In this document: positions 10,105 to 22,700 of the stretch, piece after piece
How the letters are laid out: every line of letters begins with the position of its first letter
Numbering within the stretch: the first letter of the stretch is position 1
Origin: Callipepla californica brunnescens
Taxonomy: Eukaryota; Chordata; Aves; Galliformes; Odontophoridae
Assembly: GCA_023055505.1 (NCBI GenBank)
Contig: JALIRH010000027.1
Coordinates: 74,501-138,500, forward strand
Direction: 5' to 3'
Length of the DNA: 64,000 nucleotides
Notes under the pieces: model-generated
What the model saw: only the letters and a program-made list of their open reading frames with translations
The model's database searches: none
What the model was told of the DNA's origin: nothing
Position numbers and translations under genes: made by a program

Positions 10105-13100
10105 CGCAGGAACGGGAGTTTCATATGCGAAAGTTTGCGCATGCGCAGTACCGCTCGGAGGACTGAGAACGATAGAGCTTGGCGGAATCGCTCTGCAGAG
10201 CGGTCGGAACGTACGTTCGCCGCTTCCGCCTTTACTCGCGCATGCGCCGTGCTCTTTTCCGGGTTTGGGCAGTGCCTGCAGTACCGAATTCTCTTCGCCA
10301 GGCGGCAGCAGTGAGCGCCGCCGCAGCAGTGCGCATGCGCGCTTCTGGGGCGGGCTCCTGGCGGTCACGTGCAGAGCTGAGCCAATCGGGTGCCGGCGTT
10401 TTGCATTGGGGCTGCCGGGAAGGAAAATGTCCGCTTCCCGGACCGGGATCGCGATCGAGGGCAAAACCGGGGAATAAAAGCCGCGGGGTCCTAAAGCGGA
10501 CGACCGGGAATACTGTCGAGCTGGCGGTCCGAAAGCGGGCTGCTCGCCGGCACCTGTGAGAGCCGCAGGAACGGGGGTTTCATATGCGAAAGTTTGCGCA
10601 TGCGCCGTGAGGCTCGGAGGACTGAGAACGATAGAGCTTGGCGGAGGAGCTGTGCAGAGCGGTCGGAACGTACGTTCGCCGCTTCCGCCTTTACTCGGGC
10701 ATGCGCTGTGCTCTTTTCCGGGTTTGGGCAGTGCCTGCAGTACCGAATTCTCTTCGCCAGGCGGCAGCAGTGAGCGCCGCCGCCGCAGCGCGCATGCGCG
10801 CTTCTGGGGCGGGCTCCTGGCGGTCACGTGCAGAGCTGAGCCAATCGGGTGCCGGCGTTTTGCATTGGGGCTGCCGGGAAGGAAAATGTCCGCTTCCCGG
10901 ACCGGGATCGCGATCGAGGGCAAAACCGGGGAATAAAAGCCGCGGGGTCCTAAAGCGGACGACCGGGAATACTGTCGAGCTGGCGGTCCGAAAGCGGGCT
11001 GCTCGCCGGCACCTGTGAGAGCCGCAGGAACGGGAGTTTCATATGCGAAAGTTTGCGCATGCGCCGTGAGGCTCGGAGGACTGAGAACGATAGAGCTTGG
11101 CGGAGGAGCTGTGCAGAGCGGTCGGAACGTACGTTCGCCGCTTCCGCCTTTACTCGCGCATGCGCTCTGCTCTTTTCCGGGTTTGGGCAGTGCCTGCAGT
11201 ACCGAATTCTCTTCGCCAGGCGGCAGCAGTGAGCGCCGCCGCAGCAGCGCGCATGCGCGCTTCTGGGGCGGGCTCCTGGCGGTCACGTGCAGAGCTGAGC
11301 CAATCGGGTGCCGGCGTTTTGCATTGGGGCTGCCGGGAAGGAAAATGTCCGCTTCCCGGACCGGGATCGCGATCGAGGGCAAAACGGGGGAATAAAAGCC
11401 GCGGGGTCCTAAAGCGGACGACCGGGAATACTGTCGAGCTGGCGGTCCGAAAGCGGGCTGCTCGCCGGCACCTGTGAGAGCCGCAGGAACGGGAGTTTCA
11501 TATGCGAAAGTTTGCGCATGCGCAGTACCGCTCGGAGGACTGAGAACGATAGAGCTTGGCGGAATCGCTCTGCAGAGCGGTCGGAACGTACGTTCGCCGC
11601 TTCCGCGTATACTCGGGCATGCGCCGTGCTCTTTTCCGGGTTTCCGCAGTGCCTGCAGTACCGAATTCTCTTCGCCAGGCGGCAGCAGTGAGCGCCGCCG
11701 CAGCAGTGCGCATGCGCGCTTCTGGGGCGGGCTCCTGGCGGTCACGTGCAGAGCTGAGCCAATCGGGTGCCGGCGTTTTGCATTGGGGCTGCCGGGAAGG
11801 AAAATGTCCGCTTCCCGGACCGGGATCGCGATCGAGGGCAAAACCGGGGAATAAAAGCCGCGGGGTCCTAAAGCGGACGACCGGGAATACTGTCGAGCTG
11901 GCGGTCCGAAAGCGGGCTGCTCGCCGGCACCTGTGAGAGCCGCAGGAACGGGAGTTTCATATGCGAAAGTTTGCGCATGCGCCGTGAGGCTCGGAGGACT
12001 GAGAACGATAGAGCTTGGCGGAGGAGCTGTGCAGAGCGGTCGGAACGTACGTTCGCCGCTTCCGCGTTTACTCGCGCATGCGCTGTGCTCTTTTCCGGGT
12101 TTGGGCAGTGCCTGCAGTACCGAATTCTCTTCGCCAGGCGGCAGCAGTGAGCGCCGCCGCAGCAGTGCGCATGCGCGCTTCTGGGGCGGGCTCCTGGCGG
12201 TCACGTGCAGAGCTGAGCCAATCGGGTGCCGGCGTTTTGCATTGGGGCTGCCGGGAAGGAAAATGTCCGCTTCCCGGACCGGGATCGCGATCGAGGGCAA
12301 AACCGGGGAATAAAAGCCGCGGGGTCCTAAAGCGGACGACCGGGAATGCTGTCGAGCTGGCGGTCCGAAAGCGGGCTGCTCGCCGGCACCTGTGAGAGCC
12401 GCAGGAACGGGAGTTTCATATGCGAAAGTTTGCGCATGCGCCGTGAGGCTCGGAGGACTGAGAACGATAGAGCTTGGCGGAGGAGCTGTGCAGAGCGGTC
12501 GGAACGTACGTTCGCCGCTTCCGCCTTTACTCGCGCATGCGCTCTGCTCTTTTCCGGGTTTGGGCAGTGCCTGCAGTACCGAATTCTCTTCGCCAGGCGG
12601 CAGCAGTGAGCGCCGCCGCAGCAGTGCGCATGCGCGCTTCTGGGGCGGGCTCCTGGCGGTCACGTGCAGAGCTGAGCCAATCGGGTGCCGGCGTTTTGCA
12701 TTGGGGCTGCCGGGAAGGAAAATGTCCGCTTCCCGGACCGGGATCGCGATCGAGGGCAAAACCGGGGAATAAAAGCCGCGGGGTCCTAAAGCGGACGACC
12801 GGGAATACTGTCGAGCTGGCGGTCCGAAAGCGGGCTGCTCGCCGGCACCTGTGAGAGCCGCAGGAACGGGAGTTTCATATGCGAAAGTTTGCGCATGCGC
12901 AGTGAGGCTCGGAGGACTGAGAACGATAGAGCTTGGCGGAGGAGCTGTGCAGAGCGGTCGGAACGTACGTTCGCCGCTTCCGCGTTTACTCGCGCATGCA
13001 CTGTGCTCTTTTCCGGGTTTGGGCAGTGCCTGCAGTACCGAATTCTCTTCGCCAGGCGGCAGCAGTGAGCGCCGCCGCCGCAGCGCGCATGCGCGCTTCT

Positions 13101-16100
13101 GGGGCGGGCTCCTGGCGGTCACGTGCAGAGCTGAGCCAATCGGGTGCCGGCGTTTTGCATTGGGGCTGCCGGGAAGGAAAATGTCCGCTTCCCGGACCGG
13201 GATCGCGATCGAGGGCAAAACGGGGGAATAAAAGCCGCGGGGTCCTAAAGCGGACGACCGGGAATACTGTCGAGCTGGCGGTCCGAAAGCGGGCTGCTCG
13301 CCAGCACCTGTGAGAGCCGCAGGAACGGGAGTTTCATATGCGAAAGTTTGCGCATGCGCCGTGAGGCTCGGAGGACTGAGTACGATAGAGCTTGGCGGAG
13401 TCGCTGTGCAGAGCGGTCGGAACGTACGTTCGCCGCTTCCGCGTTTACTCGCGCATGCGCCGTGCTCTTTTCCGGGTTTGGGCAGTGCCTGCAGTACCGA
13501 ATTCTCTTCGCCAGGCGGCAGCAGTGAGCGCCGCCGCAGCAGTGCGCATGCGCGCTTCTGGGGCGGGCTCCTGGCGGTCACGTGCAGAGCTGAGCCAATC
13601 GGGTGCCGGCGTTTTGCATTGGGGCTGCCGGGAAGGAAAATGTCCGCTTCCCGGACCGGGATCGCGATCGAGGGCAAAACGGGGGAATAAAAGCCGCGGG
13701 GTCCTAAAGCGGACGACCGGGAATACTGTCGAGCTGGCGGTCCGAAAGCGGGCTGCTCGCCGGCACCTGTGAGAGCCGCAGGAACGGGAGTTTCATATGC
13801 GAAAGTTTGCGCATGCGCAGTACCGCTCGGAGGACTGAGAACGATAGAGCTTGGCGGAATCGCTCTGCAGAGCGGTCGGAACGTACGTTCGCCGCTTCCG
13901 CCTTTACTCGCGCATGCGCTGTGCTCTTTTTCCGGGTTTGGGCAGTGCCTGCAGTACCGAATTCTCTTCGCCAGGCGGCAGCAGTGAGCGCCGCCGCAGC
14001 AGCGCGCATGCGCGCTTCTGGGGCGGGCTCCTGGCGGTCACGTGCAGAGCTGAGCCAATCGGGTGCCGGCGTTTTGCATTGGGGCTGCCGGGAAGGAAAA
14101 TGTCCGCTTCCCGGACCGGGATCGCGATCGAGGGCAAAACGGGGGAATAAAAGCCGCGGGGTCCTAAAGCGGACGACCGGGAATACTGTCGAGCTGGCGG
14201 TCCGAAAGCGGGCTGCTCGCCGGCACCTGTGAGAGCCGCAGGAACGGGAGTTTCATATGCGAAAGTTTGCGCATGCGCAGTACCGCTCGGAGGACTGAGA
14301 ACGATAGAGCTTGGCGGAATCGCTCTGCAGAGCGGTCGGAACGTACGTTCGCCGCTTCCGCGTATACTCGGGCATGCGCCGTGCTCTTTTCCGGGTTTCC
14401 GCAGTGCCTGCAGTACCGAATTCTCTTCGCCAGGCGGCAGCAGTGAGCGCCGCCGCAGCAGCGCGCATGCGCGCTTCTGGGGCGGGCTCCTGGCGGTCAC
14501 GTGCAGAGCTGAGCCAATCGGGTGCCGGCGTTTTGCATTGGGGCTGCCGGGAAGGAAAATGTCCGCTTCCCGGACCGGGATCGCGATCGAGCACAAAACG
14601 GGGGAATAAAAGCCGCGGGGTCCTAAAGTGGACGACCGGGAATACTGTCGAGCTGGCGGTCCGAAAGCGGGCTGCTCGCCGGCACCTGTGAGAGCCGCAG
14701 GAACGGGAGTTTCATATGCGAAATTTTGCGCATGCGCAGTGAGGCTCGGAGGACTGAGTACGATAAAGCTTGGCGGAATCGCTGTGCAGAGCGGTCGGAA
14801 CGTACGTTCGCCGCTTCCGCGTTTACTCGCGCATGCGCTGTGCTCTTTTCCGGGTTTGGGCAGTGCCTGCAGTACCGAATTCTCTTCGCCAGGCGGCAGC
14901 AGTGAGCGCCGCCGCAGCAGCGCGCATGCGCGTTTCTGGGGCGGGCTCCTGGCGGTCACGTGCAGAGCTGAGCCAATCGGGTGCCGGCGTTTTGCATTGG
15001 GGCTGCCGGGAAGGAAAATGTCCGCTTCCCGGACCGGGATCGCGATCGAGGGCAAAACGGGGGAATAAAAGCCGCGGGGTCCTAAAGCGGACGACCGGGA
15101 ATGCTGTCGAGCTGGCGGTCCGAAAGCGGGCTGCTCGCCGGCACCTGTGAGAGCCGCAGGAACGGGAGTTTCATATGCGAAAGTTTGCGCATGCGCAGTG
15201 AGGCTCGGAGGACTGAGTACGATAAAGCTTGGCGGAGTCGCTGTGCAGAGCGGTCGGAACGTACGTTCGCCGCTTCCGCCTTTACTCGCGCATGCGCCGT
15301 GCTCTTTTTCCGGGTTTGGGCAGTGCCTGCAGTACCGAATTCTCTTCGCCAGGCGGCAGCAGTGAGCGCCGCCGCAGCAGTGCGCATGCGCGCTTCTGGG
15401 GCGGGCTCCTGGCGGTCACGTGCAGAGCTGAGCCAATCGGGTGCCGGCGTTTTGCATTGGGGCTGCCGGGAAGGAAAATGTCCGCTTCCCGGACCGGGAT
15501 CGCGATCGAGGGCAAAACGGGGGAATAAAAGCCGCGGGGTCCTAAAGCGGACGACCGGGAATACTGTCGAGCTGGCGGTCCGAAAGCGGGCTGCTCGCCG
15601 GCACCTGTGAGAGCCGCAGGAACGGGAGTTTCATATGCGAAAGTTTGCGCATGCGCAGTACCGCTCGGAGGACTGAGAACGATAGAGCTTGGCGGAATCG
15701 CTCTGCAGAGCGGTCGGAACGTACGTTCGCCGCTTCCGCCTTTACTCGCGCATGCGCCGTGCTCTTTTCCGGGTTTGGGCAGTGCCTGCAGTACCGAATT
15801 CTCTTCGCCAGGCGGCAGCAGTGAGCGCCGCCGCAGCAGTGCGCATGCGCGCTTCTGGGGCGGGCTCCTGGCGGTCACGTGCAGAGCTGAGCCAATCGGG
15901 TGCCGGCGTTTTGCATTGGGGCTGCCGGGAAGGAAAATGTCCGCTTCCCGGACCGGGATCGCGATCGAGGGCAAAACCGGGGAATAAAAGCCGCGGGGTC
16001 CTAAAGCGGACGACCGGGAATGCTGTCGAGCTGGCGGTCCGAAAGCGGGCTGCTCGCCGGCACCTGTGAGAGCCGCAGGAACGGGAGTTTCATATGCGAA

Positions 16101-19100
16101 AGTTTGCGCATGCGCCGTGAGGCTCGGAGGACTGAGAACGATAGAGCTTGGCGGAGGAGCTGTGCAGAGCGGTCGGAACGTACGTTCGCCGCTTCCGCCT
16201 TTACTCGCGCATGCGCTCTGCTCTTTTCCGGGTTTGGGCAGTGCCTGCAGTACCGAATTCTCTTCGCCAGGCGGCAGCAGTGAGCGCCGCCGCAGCAGTG
16301 CGCATGCGCGCTTCTGGGGCGGGCTCCTGGCGGTCACGTGCAGAGCTGAGCCAATCGGGTGCCGGCGTTTTGCATTGGGGCTGCCGGGAAGGAAAATGTC
16401 CGCTTCCCGGACCGGGATCGCGATCGAGGGCAAAACCGGGGAATAAAAGCCGCGGGGTCCTAAAGCGGACGACCGGGAATACTGTCGAGCTGGCGGTCCG
16501 AAAGCGGGCTGCTCGCCGGCACCTGTGAGAGCCGCAGGAACGGGAGTTTCATATGCGAAAGTTTGCGCATGCGCAGTGAGGCTCGGAGGACTGAGAACGA
16601 TAGAGCTTGGCGGAGGAGCTGTGCAGAGCGGTCGGAACGTACGTTCGCCGCTTCCGCGTTTACTCGCGCATGCACTGTGCTCTTTTCCGGGTTTCCGCAG
16701 TGCCTGCAGTACCGAATTCTCTTCGCCAGGCGGCAGCAGTGAGCGCCGCCGCCGCAGCGCGCATGCGCGCTTCTGGGGCGGGCTCCTGGCGGTCACGTGC
16801 AGAGCTGAGCCAATCGGGTGCCGGCGTTTTGCATTGGGGCTGCCGGGAAGGAAAATGTCCGCTTCCCGGACCGGGATCGCGATCGAGCACAAAACGGGGG
16901 AATAAAAGCCGCGGGGTCCTAAAGTGGACGACCGGGAATACTGTCGAGCTGGCGGTCCGAAAGCGGGCTGCTCGCCGGCACCTGTGAGAGCCGCAGGAAC
17001 GGGAGTTTCATATGCGAAATTTTGCGCATGCGCAGTGAGGCTCGGAGGACTGAGTACGATAAAGCTTGGCGGAATCGCTGTGCAGAGCGGTCGGAACGTA
17101 CGTTCGCCGCTTCCGCGTTTACTCGCGCATGCGCTGTGCTCTTTTCCGGGTTTGGGCAGTGCCTGCAGTACCGAATTCTCTTCGCCAGGCGGCAGCAGTG
17201 AGCGCCGCCGCAGCAGCGCGCATGCGCGCTTCTGGGGCGGGCTCCTGGCGGTCACGTGCAGAGCTGAGCCAATCGGGTGCCGGCGTTTTGCATTGGGGCT
17301 GCCGGGAAGGAAAATGTCCGCTTCCCGGACCGGGATCGCGATCGAGGGCAAAACGGGGGAATAAAAGCCGCGGGGTCCTAAAGCGGACGACCGGGAATGC
17401 TGTCGAGCTGGCGGTCCGAAAGCGGGCTGCTCGCCGGCACCTGTGAGAGCCGCAGGAACGGGAGTTTCATATGCGAAAGTTTGCGCATGCGCAGTGAGGC
17501 TCGGAGGACTGAGTACGATAAAGCTTGGCGGAGTCGCTGTGCAGAGCGGTCGGAACGTACGTTCGCCGCTTCCGCCTTTACTCGCGCATGCGCCGTGCTC
17601 TTTTTCCGGGTTTGGGCAGTGCCTGCAGTACCGAATTCTCTTCGCCAGGCGGCAGCAGTGAGCGCCGCCGCAGCAGCGCGCATGCGCGCTTCTGGGGCGG
17701 GCTCCTGGCGGTCACGTGCAGAGCTGAGCCAATCGGGTGCCGGCGTTTTGCATTGGGGCTGCCGGGAAGGAAAATGTCCGCTTCCCGGACCGGGATCGCG
17801 ATCGAGGGCAAAACGGGGGAATAAAAGCCGCGGGGTCCTAAAGCGGACGACCGGGAATACTGTCGAGCTGGCGGTCCGAAAGCGGGCTGCTCGCCAGCAC
17901 CTGTGAGAGCCGCAGGAACGGGAGTTTCATATGCGAAAGTTTGCGCATGCGCCGTGAGGCTCGGAGGACTGAGTACGATAGAGCTTGGCGGAGTCGCTGT
18001 GCAGAGCGGTCGGAACGTACGTTCGCCGCTTCCGCGTTTACTCGCGCATGCGCCGTGCTCTTTTCCGGGTTTGGGCAGTGCCTGCAGTACCGAATTCTCT
18101 TCGCCAGGCGGCAGCAGTGAGCGCCGCCGCAGCAGTGCGCATGCGCGCTTCTGGGGCGGGCTCCTGGCGGTCACGTGCAGAGCTGAGCCAATCGGGTGCC
18201 GGCGTTTTGCATTGGGGCTGCCGGGAAGGAAAATGTCCGCTTCCCGGACCGGGATCGCGATCGAGGGCAAAACGGGGGAATAAAAGCCGCGGGGTCCTAA
18301 AGCGGACGACCGGGAATACTGTCGAGCTGGCGGTCCGAAAGCGGGCTGCTCGCCGGCACCTGTGAGAGCCGCAGGAACGGGAGTTTCATATGCGAAAGTT
18401 TGCGCATGCGCAGTACCGCTCGGAGGACTGAGAACGATAGAGCTTGGCGGAATCGCTCTGCAGAGCGGTCGGAACGTACGTTCGCCGCTTCCGCCTTTAC
18501 TCGCGCATGCGCTGTGCTCTTTTTCCGGGTTTGGGCAGTGCCTGCAGTACCGAATTCTCTTCGCCAGGCGGCAGCAGTGAGCGCCGCCGCAGCAGCGCGC
18601 ATGCGCGCTTCTGGGGCGGGCTCCTGGCGGTCACGTGCAGAGCTGAGCCAATCGGGTGCCGGCGTTTTGCATTGGGGCTGCCGGGAAGGAAAATGTCCGC
18701 TTCCCGGACCGGGATCGCGATCGAGGGCAAAACGGGGGAATAAAAGCCGCGGGGTCCTAAAGCGGACGACCGGGAATACTGTCGAGCTGGCGGTCCGAAA
18801 GCGGGCTGCTCGCCGGCACCTGTGAGAGCCGCAGGAACGGGAGTTTCATATGCGAAAGTTTGCGCATGCGCAGTACCGCTCGGAGGACTGAGAACGATAG
18901 AGCTTGGCGGAATCGCTCTGCAGAGCGGTCGGAACGTACGTTCGCCGCTTCCGCGTATACTCGGGCATGCGCCGTGCTCTTTTCCGGGTTTCCGCAGTGC
19001 CTGCAGTACCGAATTCTCTTCGCCAGGCGGCAGCAGTGAGCGCCGCCGCAGCAGTGCGCATGCGCGCTTCTGGGGCGGGCTCCTGGCGGTCACGTGCAGA

Positions 19101-19748
19101 GCTGAGCCAATCGGGTGCCGGCGTTTTGCATTGGGGCTGCCGGGAAGGAAAATGTCCGCTTCCCGGACCGGGATCGCGATCGAGGGCAAAACGGGGGAAT
19201 AAAAGCCGCGGGGTCCTAAAGCGGACGACCGGGAATGCTGTCGAGCTGGCGGTCCGAAAGCGGGCTGCTCGCCGGCACCTGTGAGAGCCGCAGGAACGGG
19301 AGTTTCATATGCGAAAGTTTGCGCATGCGCCGTGAGGCTCGGAGGACTGAGTACGATAAAGCTTGGCGGAGTCGCTGTGCAGAGCGGTCGGAACGTACGT
19401 TCGCCGCTTCCGCCTTTACTCGCGCATGCGCCGTGCTCTTTTTCCGGGTTTGGGCAGTGCCTGCAGTACCGAATTCTCTTCGCCAGGCGGCAGCAGTGAG
19501 CGCCGCCGCAGCAGTGCGCATGCGCGCTTCTGGGGCGGGCTCCTGGCGGTCACGTGCAGAGCTGAGCCAATCGGGTGCCGGCGTTTTGCATTGGGGCTGC
19601 CGGGAAGGAAAATGTCCGCTTCCCGGACCGGGATCGCGATCGAGGGCAAAACGGGGGAATAAAAGCCGCGGGGTCCTAAAGCGGACGACCGGGAATACTG
19701 TCGAGCTGGCGGTCCGAAAGCGGGCTGCTCGCCGGCACCTGTGAGAGC
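10105..19748. repeat. Higher-order repeat copy 1 (monomers 23-43)
   Basis: Twenty-one monomers form one higher-order unit. Their variant types (the sequence after NRF1 site 1, GGAATCG/GGAGGAG/GGAGTCG, GTATAC/CTTTAC/GTTTAC, extra T, GAGGGC/GAGCAC, CGCCAGCACC and others) recur in the same order in the next 9.645 kb. The few differences I see against copy 2 are in monomer 25 versus 46 (GCTCTG versus GCTGTG plus an extra T), one base in monomer 33 (GCGTTTCT), and TTTCCGC versus TTTGGGC in monomer 37 versus 58. Confidence 0.85.
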
Positions 19749-22700
19749 CGCAGGAACGGGAGTTTCATATGCGAAAGTTTGCGCATGCGCAGTACCGCTC
19801 GGAGGACTGAGAACGATAGAGCTTGGCGGAATCGCTCTGCAGAGCGGTCGGAACGTACGTTCGCCGCTTCCGCCTTTACTCGCGCATGCGCCGTGCTCTT
19901 TTCCGGGTTTGGGCAGTGCCTGCAGTACCGAATTCTCTTCGCCAGGCGGCAGCAGTGAGCGCCGCCGCAGCAGTGCGCATGCGCGCTTCTGGGGCGGGCT
20001 CCTGGCGGTCACGTGCAGAGCTGAGCCAATCGGGTGCCGGCGTTTTGCATTGGGGCTGCCGGGAAGGAAAATGTCCGCTTCCCGGACCGGGATCGCGATC
20101 GAGGGCAAAACCGGGGAATAAAAGCCGCGGGGTCCTAAAGCGGACGACCGGGAATACTGTCGAGCTGGCGGTCCGAAAGCGGGCTGCTCGCCGGCACCTG
20201 TGAGAGCCGCAGGAACGGGGGTTTCATATGCGAAAGTTTGCGCATGCGCCGTGAGGCTCGGAGGACTGAGAACGATAGAGCTTGGCGGAGGAGCTGTGCA
20301 GAGCGGTCGGAACGTACGTTCGCCGCTTCCGCCTTTACTCGGGCATGCGCTGTGCTCTTTTCCGGGTTTGGGCAGTGCCTGCAGTACCGAATTCTCTTCG
20401 CCAGGCGGCAGCAGTGAGCGCCGCCGCCGCAGCGCGCATGCGCGCTTCTGGGGCGGGCTCCTGGCGGTCACGTGCAGAGCTGAGCCAATCGGGTGCCGGC
20501 GTTTTGCATTGGGGCTGCCGGGAAGGAAAATGTCCGCTTCCCGGACCGGGATCGCGATCGAGGGCAAAACCGGGGAATAAAAGCCGCGGGGTCCTAAAGC
20601 GGACGACCGGGAATACTGTCGAGCTGGCGGTCCGAAAGCGGGCTGCTCGCCGGCACCTGTGAGAGCCGCAGGAACGGGAGTTTCATATGCGAAAGTTTGC
20701 GCATGCGCCGTGAGGCTCGGAGGACTGAGAACGATAGAGCTTGGCGGAGGAGCTGTGCAGAGCGGTCGGAACGTACGTTCGCCGCTTCCGCCTTTACTCG
20801 CGCATGCGCTGTGCTCTTTTTCCGGGTTTGGGCAGTGCCTGCAGTACCGAATTCTCTTCGCCAGGCGGCAGCAGTGAGCGCCGCCGCAGCAGCGCGCATG
20901 CGCGCTTCTGGGGCGGGCTCCTGGCGGTCACGTGCAGAGCTGAGCCAATCGGGTGCCGGCGTTTTGCATTGGGGCTGCCGGGAAGGAAAATGTCCGCTTC
21001 CCGGACCGGGATCGCGATCGAGGGCAAAACGGGGGAATAAAAGCCGCGGGGTCCTAAAGCGGACGACCGGGAATACTGTCGAGCTGGCGGTCCGAAAGCG
21101 GGCTGCTCGCCGGCACCTGTGAGAGCCGCAGGAACGGGAGTTTCATATGCGAAAGTTTGCGCATGCGCAGTACCGCTCGGAGGACTGAGAACGATAGAGC
21201 TTGGCGGAATCGCTCTGCAGAGCGGTCGGAACGTACGTTCGCCGCTTCCGCGTATACTCGGGCATGCGCCGTGCTCTTTTCCGGGTTTCCGCAGTGCCTG
21301 CAGTACCGAATTCTCTTCGCCAGGCGGCAGCAGTGAGCGCCGCCGCAGCAGTGCGCATGCGCGCTTCTGGGGCGGGCTCCTGGCGGTCACGTGCAGAGCT
21401 GAGCCAATCGGGTGCCGGCGTTTTGCATTGGGGCTGCCGGGAAGGAAAATGTCCGCTTCCCGGACCGGGATCGCGATCGAGGGCAAAACCGGGGAATAAA
21501 AGCCGCGGGGTCCTAAAGCGGACGACCGGGAATACTGTCGAGCTGGCGGTCCGAAAGCGGGCTGCTCGCCGGCACCTGTGAGAGCCGCAGGAACGGGAGT
21601 TTCATATGCGAAAGTTTGCGCATGCGCCGTGAGGCTCGGAGGACTGAGAACGATAGAGCTTGGCGGAGGAGCTGTGCAGAGCGGTCGGAACGTACGTTCG
21701 CCGCTTCCGCGTTTACTCGCGCATGCGCTGTGCTCTTTTCCGGGTTTGGGCAGTGCCTGCAGTACCGAATTCTCTTCGCCAGGCGGCAGCAGTGAGCGCC
21801 GCCGCAGCAGTGCGCATGCGCGCTTCTGGGGCGGGCTCCTGGCGGTCACGTGCAGAGCTGAGCCAATCGGGTGCCGGCGTTTTGCATTGGGGCTGCCGGG
21901 AAGGAAAATGTCCGCTTCCCGGACCGGGATCGCGATCGAGGGCAAAACCGGGGAATAAAAGCCGCGGGGTCCTAAAGCGGACGACCGGGAATGCTGTCGA
22001 GCTGGCGGTCCGAAAGCGGGCTGCTCGCCGGCACCTGTGAGAGCCGCAGGAACGGGAGTTTCATATGCGAAAGTTTGCGCATGCGCCGTGAGGCTCGGAG
22101 GACTGAGAACGATAGAGCTTGGCGGAGGAGCTGTGCAGAGCGGTCGGAACGTACGTTCGCCGCTTCCGCCTTTACTCGCGCATGCGCTCTGCTCTTTTCC
22201 GGGTTTGGGCAGTGCCTGCAGTACCGAATTCTCTTCGCCAGGCGGCAGCAGTGAGCGCCGCCGCAGCAGTGCGCATGCGCGCTTCTGGGGCGGGCTCCTG
22301 GCGGTCACGTGCAGAGCTGAGCCAATCGGGTGCCGGCGTTTTGCATTGGGGCTGCCGGGAAGGAAAATGTCCGCTTCCCGGACCGGGATCGCGATCGAGG
22401 GCAAAACCGGGGAATAAAAGCCGCGGGGTCCTAAAGCGGACGACCGGGAATACTGTCGAGCTGGCGGTCCGAAAGCGGGCTGCTCGCCGGCACCTGTGAG
22501 AGCCGCAGGAACGGGAGTTTCATATGCGAAAGTTTGCGCATGCGCAGTGAGGCTCGGAGGACTGAGAACGATAGAGCTTGGCGGAGGAGCTGTGCAGAGC
22601 GGTCGGAACGTACGTTCGCCGCTTCCGCGTTTACTCGCGCATGCACTGTGCTCTTTTCCGGGTTTGGGCAGTGCCTGCAGTACCGAATTCTCTTCGCCAG

